The notes beneath the pieces were generated by a model. The model saw only the letters and a list, made by a program, of their open reading frames with translations. It had not been told where the DNA came from and did no database searches. The position numbers were made by a program, and so were the translations under genes. This document shows, piece after piece, positions 20,245 through 32,410 of a DNA stretch of 64,000 nt (the first letter of the stretch is position 1; the number at the start of each line of letters is the position of its first letter). The DNA comes from Linderina pennispora (lineage: Eukaryota > Kickxellomycota > Kickxellomycetes > Kickxellales > Kickxellaceae). Location of the stretch: NCBI RefSeq assembly GCF_002104995.1, contig NW_024468253.1, positions 1,178,001 through 1,242,000 on the forward strand. The letters run 5' to 3'.

Positions 20245-22065
20245 TGTTTAAAGAAGGGTATTAGAAGCGATATATGTAGTGGTATTAAGAGAGGGGAGAG
20301 GGGTTGTGAGTAGAGAGTCGAGGCTGTATCTGAGGGAATGAAGGTGTCTAGGGAAGCCACACTGCAGGTTTTATATAGCCCGCGAGGACCATGAGAGCGA
20401 CACACCGTGTGTCCCAAGAGGCAAGCAGATGACCATTGCTGGCAAGTGAAAAAAGGACCGATGTCCATTTTGGTGCCGAACCACACACCCCCTTCACTTT
20501 CATGGCATGGTCGGCCCGCTCCTTCCCCGTCTGGATGGATTGCTATTCAGCATTTTCTGGCAAAGATATTCGGATGATTTGCACTTTGCAATGCCTTTTC
20601 ATCTCTAGGAGTAATGATGGTGGACGAACACCAGCTGTCAATGAGAATGCCGTCCAGGAGCAGAGATAAAGAGAGGCCGATCCCTCGCTGCTGCATACAA
20701 ATTGGCCGTAATCTGCTGTTTGCCATTGTAGACGGTCCTTTGTTTAGCCCGTGCAAGTCCTTGGTGTGTATCGCCCTAGACCAGCAGCACATTGAGAGTG
20801 GTGGGAGATGCTGTCCTGTGCCGGGCTCTGCATCCATTTTTCCAACTCCATTGCAGAGGACATAGGGTATCCTGTTTTCAGCTTGAACCCACCAAACACA
20901 CTCTTAGTGTAAGATGGCCAGGACGTCCTGCTCAATTCTGCCAGACTCAATGGCAAGCACACATGTATCGGCATGGGCCCTATGTTGGCAATCTGCAGCC
21001 TCTAAATTGCATATGCACACTAATCATTATTTATAGACATGATGGAAAACTACATGGCATCAGAACAAGTCTGATTGGAACGTGTACCTGAATATTCCTG
21101 CATTTTTTCTCGTGCACGTACCGCTTCTTTGTTTCCATGCACATGTCTCCATATGTCGGTTGTAGTCCGCATCAGGAAGCGTCGAGAGAGCCCAATGAAT
21201 CCGCGCGAGCAGTCGTTATCGATCCCTTGCTCCACCCAATTCCGCATGCTGGCTTCGCAAGAACATTCAGCCAATGATTGCCATAAAAGCAGCGCAAGTG
21301 GGCCAAAGCCGGCTCCCGCTTCTCTTCTGGAACAAAATCATGTCAGTCAAGGCAAGTATTTCGGGCCGAACCCATGATGCAGCTGGCTTGCCTTGCCATC
21401 TATCCCCGATTGTCCATGCTGCCAGCAAATCAGCTGGTTTTATCCCATCCCTCTTTGTCGAAATGTGCCGATCCCAACCCCCTTTTGTGAGATCCACGCA
21501 GCGTGCCTTTGCCTTCGGCACCGCCTGCCGTTTGTTTACCTTTGCAACCATCGACCTTGGCCTGCCGCATTGTGGCTCTGCATATGCGGCGGGTTGTTTG
21601 CTGGGAAGGGGTCGGGTTTCTGGGTCGATATGCGAGGTAATAGACAACAGCAAGCCAAAAAAAAAGAGCAAGTGGCTGCTTGTCGAAGTAGCTCGTGGAG
21701 GGAGGCAGCAAACAGGGTTGCAACCTGATGCGTATGTCGGAGCGCGTCTACAGGCTACGGGTGATTCAGCCTCGGACACATCCACAGACCCCAAAAGCAG
21801 CGGGTCTCGGGGAACAGCAGGTCATGCGGCGGGGATAAAAGAATTTCCAAGCGATTTCCTTCGCTAACACGTTCCCCTAGGCCCATCACGCCCAGGCCAG
21901 AGTGTGGGCTCAGAGCCCCTCCTCGTAAATGGCCGACATTTCGGCGATATGGATGACGATCAGCTCTTGGAAATATGGCCCGTGTACAGGGTATGCCCCC
22001 TTCAATGCACTTCAAACTGGCCGGGTATAAACAGGACAATACATTCTAAAAATATCCACCGGCCC
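20245..22065. other. Intergenic, hexosaminidase promoter to MYST 3' end
   Basis: The left part holds the hexosaminidase promoter. Long frames in both directions across 21267-21867 are mutually antisense, lack motifs and are not called. No RNA gene or repeat stands out. Confidence 0.5.
20370..20377 (-). promoter_or_regulatory. TATA box of the GH20 hexosaminidase gene
   Basis: TATATAAA on the minus strand, 126 bases before the start codon at 20244. Confidence 0.55.
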
Positions 22066-23490
<1,425 letters not shown>

Positions 23491-23710
23491 TGGTGATATA
23501 GATTTGTAGAGGATGTAGAGATAGTTTACGAGTATTATGAAATTATCAATCCCAAAAATGGCGGGCAGCGAGTATAAGACTTTGATGAAACCTGCAATAA
23601 TGATGGTCCATACACGTGACTATGATGCTCAGAGATACTACTTGGGTGTAAAACTTTAGCGGCAAGGAAATCGGCGAAGAGTGTGTTGTCGTATTCAGAG
23701 GTCGAAGTCG

Positions 23711-24747
23711 CTATTCTCTCCGGCTATCCAGCAGAATGCTGCCACTATCCGAGCCTGCAACTAGCAAGCTGGTTTTGGTGAACGGACAGATGTCGAAGCA
23801 GTTGACAGACATGACATTGAGGCTATTGGTCAGCGTATGCACGCTATGCTCACCAGAGCCACCAGCCCAGCCAGTAACTGCAATTGTGGCATCGTCGGAG
23901 CATGACACAACCTTATTGCAATCTCCCGGGTGGAACTGCACCGACCACACATTCGCGCTATGGACACCGAACGCCTCGGTTTGCGGCTCCTTTGGGTTCC
24001 TGATGTCCCAAATCATCACCGACCCGTCATCTGTACCCGTGGCGATGCGGTGCGGCTGAGACGGGTGCACATTAACGCACTCAAATGCGACACTGTCAGC
24101 CAGTTTAACAAAGGCAGCAGCAATATCGCCAGGCGACCGCCGATCGACGAGCTTGACCTGGCTGGTCCGCGTCGATACGGCGATCTGCTGCGGTGTGGTC
24201 CAGCAAATACCGGTAATCACTGTGCTGTCGACATCGTACATTTGCAATGCGGCTAGTCGGGAAATTGGCGCGAACGCAACACGCCCGTCTTCGCCGCAGC
24301 TGGCAATCTCGATGTCCATGGCCGGTGCTGGCTGGACAGCAATACCAGTACATACAGCCAACTCACCGTTGGTGTACCGGTGCGCCGTAATGGATTCACT
24401 CAACTCCAGTGGCTGTGTGGAATCGGTATCGATGCGATAAACCGACACAGTGCCGTGTGACGATCCGGTAGCAATAGCCCGTGCAGTGGCTGCAACAGAA
24501 ATGTCCTGTTACATCACCTTCGTGATTCACACACCCAGCGGGTGTGGCAAATGCCTCAGTGGGCTTGGTAGGCTGCTGGGCGAAGTCCGGATTCGGTGTA
24601 GCCCAGAGAGACAGCTCGGCCACAGTTGCGCTGGATCCGGTGACAAAATACAGGTCTGTGTCGTTGTACGCACTGCCAGCATGCGGCTTGGAGCCACTGG
24701 GTGGCAGTGATCTTGCGTGAAACTGTCTGTATCAGAAGTGAGTCCAT
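23711..24747 (-). CDS. WD40 nucleoporin, Nup43-like
   Basis: WD40 beta-propeller resembling Nup43, a Y-complex (Nup107-160) component of the nuclear pore scaffold. The N-terminus MDSLLIQTVSRKITATQWL matches the Nup43 pattern (VSxKIxxxxW), and a Trp-rich blade ELSLWATPNPDF follows. Later blades show ASCGEDGRVAFAP, ATGTDDGSVMIWDIRNPKEP, WSVQFHPGDCNKVVSCSDDA and LLVAGSDSGSILLDS. Shifts of +1 near 24690 (doubled G on the + strand) and 24500 break the frame; the product joins to about 345 residues. Generic WD40 proteins are hard to separate by eye, so the Nup43 name is moderate. It shares a 481-base divergent promoter with PER1. Confidence 0.68.
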
Positions 24748-25228
24748 GGAGAGAAAGACAAAAGAAGATATAAGCCTGGTGTTTGTAAATCTACTGGCAT
24801 GAAAATGTAGCAAATACTGTGTACTGTAGATTACATTCAACTTTTACTATTAGGGAATTGAGTTGCTGATTGAGTAAAAGCTCAATGAAATATGGCAACT
24901 GACCTGCACACAATGCTGCGACCCTGTCAGAAAAGTGCTGGCATTGTGGTGTTGATATCAGGCGGCTGCGGTAGTCATCAGAGCGTGCATGGCTAAGCGA
25001 AGCAAGTGCCCAGTATCTGACGAACATGGCATACAGAGAGGAGCGAGCTGCGACCGGACCGAGTCGCGACTCGATACTTCCCCCCACAACTTCTAGCCTG
25101 CCTTCTAGGGTAATTGCTGCATGGCTCGCATTTTCGATATCAGCATGGGCGGAAACCCGCATACACTTTTCTCTTCAGCTTTTGTTGTTTACGTTTCCTG
25201 CCGCTATCCTAATATCCACGCATAGAAC
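24748..25228. other. Divergent promoter region, NUP43-like / PER1
   Basis: Spacer between two divergent starts. I see no TATA box convincing enough to list and no further gene. Confidence 0.5.
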
Positions 25229-26278
25229 ATGAGGGCCTGGAGGTTTCTTACAGCGTTACTGCTTGCAACCGTCGCTTCGGCATCCTACGGCGATCGGCAG
25301 CCCGCCTTCAAAAGCTGTGTAACTGCATGCGAGCAAACGGACTGTGCGCCAACTGCCTCTCCATTGCCCCTGCACCTGCGTATGCTGTTCTGGACGTGTG
25401 AAAGCAATTGCGACTACAAGTGCCAGCGGCAACTCACGGTCGCGGCGCAAAAGCAGAACGCGCCTGTGTACCAGTATCACGGCAAGTGGCCGTTTGTGCG
25501 GATCTGGGGCGTGCAGGAACCAGCCAGTGTCATCTTCAGCGTGCTGAACGGGTATATGCACCTGAAGAGCTGGCCGCTGGTGCGCAATGGCATATCGAAA
25601 CAGCACCCGATGCGGCTATGGCTCAGTGTCTTTGTGGTGCTCGGGACATGGACGTGGCTGTGGTCGGCCGTGTTCCATATTCGCGACTTCTCGATCACCG
25701 AGAAGCTCGATTACTACTCGGCAGGCCTCAACGTTCTGTACATGTTCTTCCTCGGAGTTGTGCGGCTGTTGCGGCTCAAGACCTGGCGGGAAACGCGGGT
25801 TGTAGCCGGGCTCTGCGCGGTCCCGTATTTTATGCATGTCGGGTACCTGTCGTTTATCAAGTTTGACTACCAGTACAACATGCTGGCGAATGCCATCGTC
25901 GGCCTGATGAGCAATGTGGCATGGTTCGTGGTGACGTACCAGGCGTACCACCACCGTAACAAGCAGTGGTGGAAGCCCGCAGTTCTGATTCTCTTGACTG
26001 ATGCCGCCTTTAGCCTCGAGGCCTTCGACTTCCCGCCATTCCTAGACTCGTTCGACGCGCACTCGCTGTGGCATGGAGCCACCATCCTGCTTGTGCCTGA
26101 ATGGTACGATTTCCTAATCAAGGATGCCCGGTGGGACTCGCACATTGACCAACTGAACAAGGACTTGAAATATATTTATGAATGCTCGTACCTAGCGGTC
26201 CGGCAAAAGATGGGCTGGCGAACAAAGCCGAAGATTACTGAATGGACACCTCACCATCGTTCTCGACGCTGTCAATAG
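25229..26278 (+). CDS. PER1: Per1/PGAP3 GPI-anchor remodelling phospholipase
   Basis: Removes the sn-2 acyl chain of GPI anchors in the ER or Golgi so that anchored proteins can be lipid-remodelled. The 349-residue product opens with a signal peptide (MRAWRFLTALLLATVASA). A Cys-rich lumenal part follows, including SCVTACEQTDC and WTCESNCDYKCQ. About seven membrane segments come next, with the CREST-superfamily residues in SAVFHIRDFSITEKLDYYS and in LWHGATILLVPEWYDFL. Length and order fit the family. The last 19 residues (ITEWTPHHRSRRCQ end) look unlike other Per1 tails. A small frame error near 26220 could have replaced a natural stop at about 26240. The end overlaps PBI2. Confidence 0.92.
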   Translation: MRAWRFLTALLLATVASASYGDRQPAFKSCVTACEQTDCAPTASPLPLHLRMLFWTCESNCDYKCQRQLTVAAQKQNAPVYQYHGKWPFVRIWGVQEPASVIFSVLNGYMHLKSWPLVRNGISKQHPMRLWLSVFVVLGTWTWLWSAVFHIRDFSITEKLDYYSAGLNVLYMFFLGVVRLLRLKTWRETRVVAGLCAVPYFMHVGYLSFIKFDYQYNMLANAIVGLMSNVAWFVVTYQAYHHRNKQWWKPAVLILLTDAAFSLEAFDFPPFLDSFDAHSLWHGATILLVPEWYDFLIKDARWDSHIDQLNKDLKYIYECSYLAVRQKMGWRTKPKITEWTPHHRSRRCQ

Positions 26279-26459
26279 CGGCATGGCCAGTCAGCGATGA
26301 GGTGAAGCTGTTCGGAATGGTGGCAGAGATGCCGTTGATGAGCGCCAGAGTGTCACCAAGCTTGCCGCCTTGCGCGGTGATTGAGCTCTTGATGGCATCC
26401 TTCTCAGCATCTGTGGCACCCTCCTTGAACACAATGATAACCTTCTGGCTGTCCGACAT
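26235..26459 (-). CDS. PBI2: Inhibitor I9-type proteinase B inhibitor
   Basis: A 74-residue protein with the propeptide-inhibitor I9 fold, like yeast Pbi2, a cytosolic inhibitor of vacuolar proteinase B that also helps vacuole fusion. Typical features are the first strand SQKVIIVFKEGATDAEKDAI, the central GGKLGDTLALINGISATIP and the end HAAIDSVENDGEVSIQ, which lodges in the protease active site. The frame is intact. Its 3' end overlaps the called 3' end of PER1 by 44 bases on the opposite strand. Confidence 0.92.
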   Translation of the reverse strand: MSDSQKVIIVFKEGATDAEKDAIKSSITAQGGKLGDTLALINGISATIPNSFTSSLTGHAAIDSVENDGEVSIQ

Positions 26460-27029
26460 GCTACAAAGAGGAAGGCAGTAGAAGCAAAACTAAGCAAGCA
26501 TGAACAAGCAGTGCTGGTTCTTGAGCATCGTTTTTTAACAGTACTACTTACATTCTATGGATATTGAGGCTGTAAACTAGGCAAAAGACAAAACAATAAA
26601 GACAAGAGAGCTGAGAGACGTCCGCATGACGTGCTCGCTACTCGAAATGCCAAGGAACGATGACGATTAATCAGTGCAATTAGAGAGTTCCCACAAACCA
26701 CATGACCACACAGATCTGATATAATTTGCTGATCGGGACGTGTCCTGACAGTAGTGAGAGATCTGTAACTTCCCGTTCATTCACGCCAAATCGGCGTGAG
26801 TTTTCTGTCTCCAGCTCAGATATCCGAAGGGATGTCAAGCAGCACCCGTGGTTTTTATACTTCTTTCTACTCTCTTCGGGTTTGAAATGGTATCTCTTAT
26901 ATTACCCTTCAGAAACATATAGTGTGTATATACTCCTTTTCTTTCCGCAGCGAGATTAGATCTATGCGACCTGTGTAAACACCTGGGGCCAAGTATTGTG
27001 GATGATGGAGTAGGATTAGGGAAACTCCA
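26460..27029. other. Intergenic, includes duplicated promoter of F-box copy B
   Basis: From about 26815 the sequence matches the promoter flank of F-box copy A in inverted orientation. The part next to PBI2 is AT-rich without a callable gene. Confidence 0.5.
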
Positions 27030-28124
27030 ATGAGGAATGGCTTGTGCATGATACGTGTAGGTTGTCAGCAGTTGTCACCCGAGGCTGTATTTCTCTTCCG
27101 TTCTACCTCGCAAACACCTATTTCTCCAATGGCGCACTGGGCTATACTGAAACCATACATTCTTCAGCGAATTGTCGCCATATATGATAACACTTTTTGG
27201 CTAGATACTCCTGATAATGTCGATATTTATATTTCATTCCTCCAACTAAACCGAGTTTGCCAACACTGGAGAGACGCTATAAAAGAGAGCCTCTATACTA
27301 TCGCGATTATCTTGTACTGTGAGCCAACTGCTGACCAGCTACGTCTGTATGGCAACACCTCTGATTCCAATCAGCTCGCATCCAGAGGCATGCATCTCTC
27401 AACTTCATCACCACATCCCTATTCTATGGAGAACAAACACCTTGCATATTGTGAGATCAAAGAATAGTCACTACACTCAAAGGCTGGTTATCTCATCTCG
27501 AGCCTGTACCATCGATTATTTGTCTCTTGGAGATATCCTTGGGGTTTTTGGATTCAGCACTGTCGAGTGGCTTAGATTGGAGAAAATATGTTTTATTGAG
27601 GATCCACAGGCGGCAAAGCAGGATTCAGACACCAAACCTCCTATAACTGATGATGTCAGAGAACGACTATCGCAAACCTCACAATATTTCATAACTCACA
27701 TTCCTCATGGGAAGCATTTGTGTCGTAGTGTATCTATGTATCCAGTGAAGAATCCGCCGTTATTTCCACTTGGTGATATGCTAAACTTTTACTTGCCACG
27801 ACTACAAACAAGAATTAAATCAAATTTTATACTTTCAGAACTGGGCAATACATGTTTCTCTTCATACATCGCTAGGTTGGATCTGCACATCAACACTAAG
27901 AGTGCTGAGGCATCTACCTAAGATATTCGCACCTTCACTTGAAATTTTAGCACTGTTTTATTCCGATATCGCACATTCATGGCATATCTTTAGAGGCAGT
28001 CTGCCTGGATCGGTTATCTTCGAAAATCTCACAGAGCTTGCAATCTATCATGACCCAAAAATAATTGGATCCTCAGAAGAGTCACATACATATTTCTCGC
28101 CTATATCATTTCCAAAGTTGAAGG
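26815..28124 (+). repeat. Inverted duplication, arm B (pairs with 5865-7180)
   Basis: Plus-strand counterpart of arm A, about 19.6 kb away and in opposite orientation. Similarity covers promoter and coding sequence and stops abruptly after the codons for FPKLK near 28124, beyond which the two loci are unrelated. Confidence 0.8.
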
Positions 28125-28294
28125 TATTGACATTCAGGCAACCCCATTCCCTTTGCCACCATGTGCAGATCCAAATCCCCACCTGTATAAACATTGTGGA
28201 CCTGGAACGGCCCCGTCCTCCCTTTTTCTCCTCAGCAATCTCTAGTCCTATTAATTCCATAAAGCTCATAGCTACTGGATTCTCTGAAGGTTAG
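27030..28294 (+). pseudogene. F-box/LRR-like protein, copy B, 3'-truncated
   Basis: Starts MRNGLCMIRVGCQQLSPEA and carries the F-box-like stretch LKPYILQRIVAIYD with LNRVCQHWRDAIKE uninterrupted, unlike copy A. The frame then shifts by +1 at the CCC of 27417-27419 (copy A has CC) and again near 27912. Correcting both gives the same leucine-rich sequence as copy A up to FPKLK at about 28124. After this the sequence is new and reads about 55 residues to a stop without LRR character (QPHSLCHHVQIQIP), so the C-terminal part of copy A is missing. The two +1 shifts match the error pattern seen elsewhere, while the truncation is a real rearrangement. It may still encode a shortened protein. Confidence 0.6.
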
Positions 28295-28752
28295 CATACT
28301 AGAATCACGCTCTTGAGTAGACAGTATATTTATCACTTGAAGACATGCATTGCAAACCGTTTTCAGTTTGCTTCACTTTATTTACTGGCCCAGATCAATG
28401 TGGGTTAGTTGTGCCAATTTTGGAGAAACAGTGCAATAGCCACTACACATACCCGGCATTTTGTTTTGTCCGAGATATCAATCGAATATAACCTTCTGCA
28501 GCTGCTTAAAATAGGCAGTATTTTTAGCCGCCATATTGACTTCCACTTCATGTTGTGATCGAGATCATACAACACAGGTGTGGCTCAAGTCGCCTTAGGA
28601 GTACTGGTATCTATTTGATCCTAGCACCGCCGTTGGTATCATACCAGCGCTGGTATAAATACCGCCCCGCCACTAGAACAGGTGATATTCCAGTTTCGTT
28701 TTATCTTTTTACTCAAGGTTTATAAGGATATACATAGTGTACTCTTAATACT
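28295..28752. other. Intergenic, promoter of thioredoxin-like gene
   Basis: Gene-free. The last 120 bases carry a cluster of GGTAT/ATACC palindromes and a TATA box described separately. Confidence 0.6.
28635..28661. promoter_or_regulatory. Overlapping palindromes running into a TATA box
   Basis: GGTATCATACC (28635-28645) overlaps the perfect 16-base palindrome ATACCAGCGCTGGTAT (28641-28656), whose last bases form the start of TATAAATA (28654-28661). A further TGGTAT lies at about 28607. The TATA box is 92 bases before the thioredoxin-like ATG. Spacing suggests an operator for a dimeric factor that could compete with TBP; this is inference. Confidence 0.5.
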
Positions 28753-29096
28753 ATGCCTGTCTACATTGTTAAAGACTTTGACGACTACGAACATCATTTC
28801 AACAATAGCTACAAACTTGGCATGCCTCTTCACGGACGACACGAGTGCCAAATGCAAGGAATATGGAAAGTTATTTACAGAGCTTTCGTACAAATACAGG
28901 GACAGAGGCATAAAGTTTCTCTACATTAGCAGGTTTGTTGAACAAACCCACGAAATATTCGATCATGTACCACGCTGTCTCTCTGCCTGAACTCAAGATT
29001 TTCTGCGACGGAGACGAAATCACTTTCTATGACGATGCACTCAAGGAGAACCTGGAAACTGAAATCAGGCGCCTTGATGAAGTGCGCTGGGACTAG
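28753..29096 (+). CDS. Thioredoxin-fold protein without the CxxC active site
   Basis: A small protein of about 113 residues. After correcting two +1 shifts (the CC at 28825-28826 and at 28970-28971) it reads MPVYIVKDFDDYEHHFNNSY, then LFTDDTSAKCKEYGKLFTEL, a helix, FLYISRFVEQTHEIFDHV, AVSLPELKIFCDGDEI (the usual position of the cis-Pro loop and following strand) and a C-terminal helix ENLETEIRRLDEV. This is the thioredoxin order. Where WCGPC is expected there is TSAKC, with only one Cys, so dithiol redox chemistry is unlikely. It may bind a partner or act as a chaperone. The frame errors look technical. The fold assignment is by pattern, not by search. Confidence 0.6.
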
Positions 29097-29694
29097 TGCG
29101 GTTGGTTTTGAGATTCAAAAATATTATCTGTTTTCAGCTTGGCATTAATGTTTGGTTTACTTGCATAGCGGTGCTACAACTCGTTCTTGGATATTTGGGT
29201 TTCGGCGTTTCCAGATACTCAGATAACAATTCTACCACACGCTGCAATCCAGAAGCTGTAGACAACCGAGTCTGCCTGGTACTATCATCACATTACCACA
29301 GTTGGTGGCTTGTGCTGATAAACCACAGCCTGCAAAACACCACTCTGGCCACCTCGCTCAGTCTCTGCAGGCCAGATGAACCCAAATCCGATCTGCTTGA
29401 TCCGAGCATTCTCGGCTTGGATGAGCAGGAAGGAGGTTACTGATTTCTCGCCCATGCCAAGACAGACTGGGTATTCATTCTACCGCCCTAGCAAAACGCG
29501 AACAAACTGCAGACAAACAACAATGGCCTGCGTTGTTAGCCGCGGCTCTGCTGCAATAGTGCAGCAAGAGCCCTTTCTTCTGCGGGTCACGTGGGTGCTT
29601 TGTGGGTGCAAGGGCATTTCCACCAGGGGCACTGTCGAAAAATGCTGCAAGCATGGTATTGGGGAACGCTGGCGTTGCGGCGCGAAAAAATTTT
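29097..29694. other. Intergenic
   Basis: Between the thioredoxin-like gene and the 3' end of the repeat protein. A T/A-rich stretch lies near 29690-29705. No gene is supported. Confidence 0.5.
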
Positions 29695-32410
29695 TTAATT
29701 TATTTTTTGCTGTTGCTGCTGTTGGTGGTTGAGATCTATACATTGTTGGGTGCCAGGGGTCGCAATAGGAGGCAAAGGTGGGTTGGTGGGGGCTTCAGTG
29801 GGCGGCAGTCTCGGACTGGTGGTGGTGGCCATCAGCGTCACCTGCAACGATTGACACCGTGCGCGCCACTGCGACTGTTGCTGCGCCCGCCGAGCCATTG
29901 GCCGAGCCCGTGGACATGACGATGCCAAGCATGTCGTAGCGTGTCGAGGTGGTATGGTGGTGATGGTGATGGCGGTGGTGCATCGACGAGGCTGAGGACC
30001 GACCGCACAGAGAGGCAGTTGAGTTGGGGGCAGGTGTCGGATGACGGCAGCGGCAGGGCCAGGTGGGTCGATGCAGGACCGTCAAACTGCGCTAGCTCGC
30101 TCTCACTGGTCGTGCGAGACCGAAACCCCTGCTGCTGCTGCGACGGCTGCTGCTGGAGCATCGCAGCGCTGTCCTCATGTTCCTGTGGTTGCACAGCGAT
30201 TGTTTGGACGATGCTTGATTGGGGGGTCGGAATAGGCTGCCGCGATGCCGCCGTGACTGGTGACGGGGTTACATTGTTTGTTGCGGCAATCACTGATGTG
30301 CTGCTGCTTAGCATTGCGGGCGGTTGCGTTGAGTGGATGAGCCCGGCAACCACTGTGCTGCCGCTGTGGTGGTGGTGCGAGCGGTGGTGAAACTGGTGGT
30401 GAAAGCTGCTGGCGACAAGGCCCTGCTGCTGTGCAAGGGACGGCGACGAGCCTGAGTTTGCGCCGATACTTGCTGCGTGCATCCGCAGAGGTGGCCGTGG
30501 TGCAGGGGTGGTGGTGGTGGATGTGCTAATGGTAGGCGAGCCTGGCTGCTGCAGGCTCGGAGGAGGCGGTAGTGGTCACTGCGCCTGCCGACAATGGCGC
30601 CGAGGTCACATTGAGCGGAGACATGGACGACGAGGATGTCGACATGTGTGGTGGGGTCAGCGGCTGCTGCTGCTGGTCGTGATACTGGTAGGCAGAAAAT
30701 CCGCTGCTGGTGCTGTTTGGACTCGATGCTGTTGCTGTTACTGGCAGTGGTCGACATTGGGTGATGGAGATGGCGGTGGTGGAGGTTGCTGTTGCGACGA
30801 CGCTCAGTTGTAGGCCTCGAACCTGAGCTCAGAAACATGCTGGATGATATTTGTGGGGTAAGCGGGCGCCGAGCAACAACGTCCTGCCGCCTTGCATCGC
30901 GTCTTCGCTGAACCGTCCGGCGGCTGCAATAGGTGAGGAAACGCCAGAGCTGGGCTCAGTCCGTTTCCATTCTGTCGTCTACTGACCGAGCGCCTCCGTT
31001 GCTGCGCGAGTACCGACGGGTCCGGTTAGTTTGAATCATCTGTAGCTGCTCCCTGCGGCGACGAGCAGCAACTGAAGCACGCGGCGAGCTTGCGGTTGGG
31101 CTGCGGCTGCACTTTTCGTCGCTGGCAACAATGGATGATGGTGGCGACGCAGTTGACAGCTGGGGAGTGTGGTTGCGCACTGGTTCCGGTGTTGGGGACG
31201 AAGGCGTCGTCGACGAGCCCGCAATGTGCGAGGCCTGGCTGAGGGCGGTGGTATCCTCTGTCCGGAGCTGGGAAACGGCGTGACTTGATGTCGTGGCACG
31301 CGAGGGCAGGGCGGAATGCCTGGGGACTGTTGCCGAAGAAGCCGGCAGGGCAGGTCGACGCCTCGGCTGTTGTTGTCGGCGAGCGTCGCCGATCACCCAG
31401 TCCTGCGCCAAGGCGCCTATGCGGGCCACAATCAACGTCAGGTGCATGTGCGACAGTAGCGGCGGACATGGCCGCCGGAGACGCAGTTCCCGCAGTAGAC
31501 GCTAGCAGTAGCGGTAGACGCTGCAGTAGGCGAAATGGCAGGGACAGCCGCAGCGGCGCGGCTGGCCAATGGATGAGGATGACGAAGAGGCAGAATCATC
31601 ATCGCTGGTGGGTGCTAATCGCGCGCGCTTCGCGTCATCCTCAACAATGTCTGTGTCGTCCCTGCGAGGTTCTGTTGGCGGAACTTGAGCTGTTTCTGTA
31701 TCTGTTGTTGTCGTCATTGCCGTTGCTACTGCTGCTGTCGCGGGGGCCTTACCTGAGCTGTTGCGGTTACGCTTCAGCGAAGGGCGGGCAGCATTGCGGC
31801 GGGCAGCCTGCTGGAGCATCGATACCTTGACACGGTAGTCAAGACCCAGCTGGCCACTAATGTATGAGAAAAAGCTAGAGAGACGGCAAAAGTCCCAGTC
31901 CGAGACCAGTGCGCGCAGGAAGGCTTCAAGCAAAGGGCGCTCACGCCAAAAGGTCAGCGACAGCATGCCAACAAGCTGGGCAATCTGCTGGCAGGTCCAG
32001 TCCTTTGTGAGCTCGCGAACCAAGACACCTCGCCGTGTCTCGCCTGCGATGACGGCTGGGTCAGCAGCGTGGGCGGCAGCTGTGGACGTGTCGAGGCGGA
32101 AGGGAGCGGCGGCATTCTTTGCGGTGGATTGCGGCACAGCCCAGTCGGCGGTGATATGCCTGACAATAACAGCAGTGGACTCTACCCTCCACGACGAAAC
32201 CAGCCACCGCAGAGCGTTGATGATGCGGTCCATCGGGTACTCGTTGGCGATGCGCTGAAGGTAGTTTGCGATAATCGACACATTATCCTCGCATTTGAGC
32301 CAGTCGTGGAAGGAGGCGTCGTACAAGTGGTCCATCCGCAAAACATTGGAGCCGACATCCTGCCACGCTGGCTCGTTTGACTTTTGTACTGATGTTCCAA
32401 AGCGCACCAT
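29695..32410 (-). CDS. Unrecognised protein with RxLTxDW-like repeats and a long Ser/Gln/His-rich tail
   Basis: I do not recognise this family. ATG 32410 opens MVRFGTSVQKSNEPAWQDVG. The first 210 residues are ordered and helical, with four similar motifs: RWLVSSW (68-74), RHITADW (84-90), RELTKDW (132-138) and RALVSDW (166-172). A basic stretch (RRNAARPSLKRNRNSS) and an acidic/Ser stretch with a KRARL element follow. The rest is low complexity, rich in Ser, Thr, Pro, Gln and His, and may end in IDLNHQQQQQQKIN at 29695. Several frame changes between 31500 and 29850 prevent a firm model. The gene may instead stop at 30956, leaving a separate gene downstream. The composition suggests a nuclear regulator, but no function can be assigned. 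Confidence 0.5.

Noticed and set aside
21267-21867. Open frames of 175-197 residues on both strands
   Set aside because: They are mutually antisense and neither has recognisable domains, repeats or a promoter signal.
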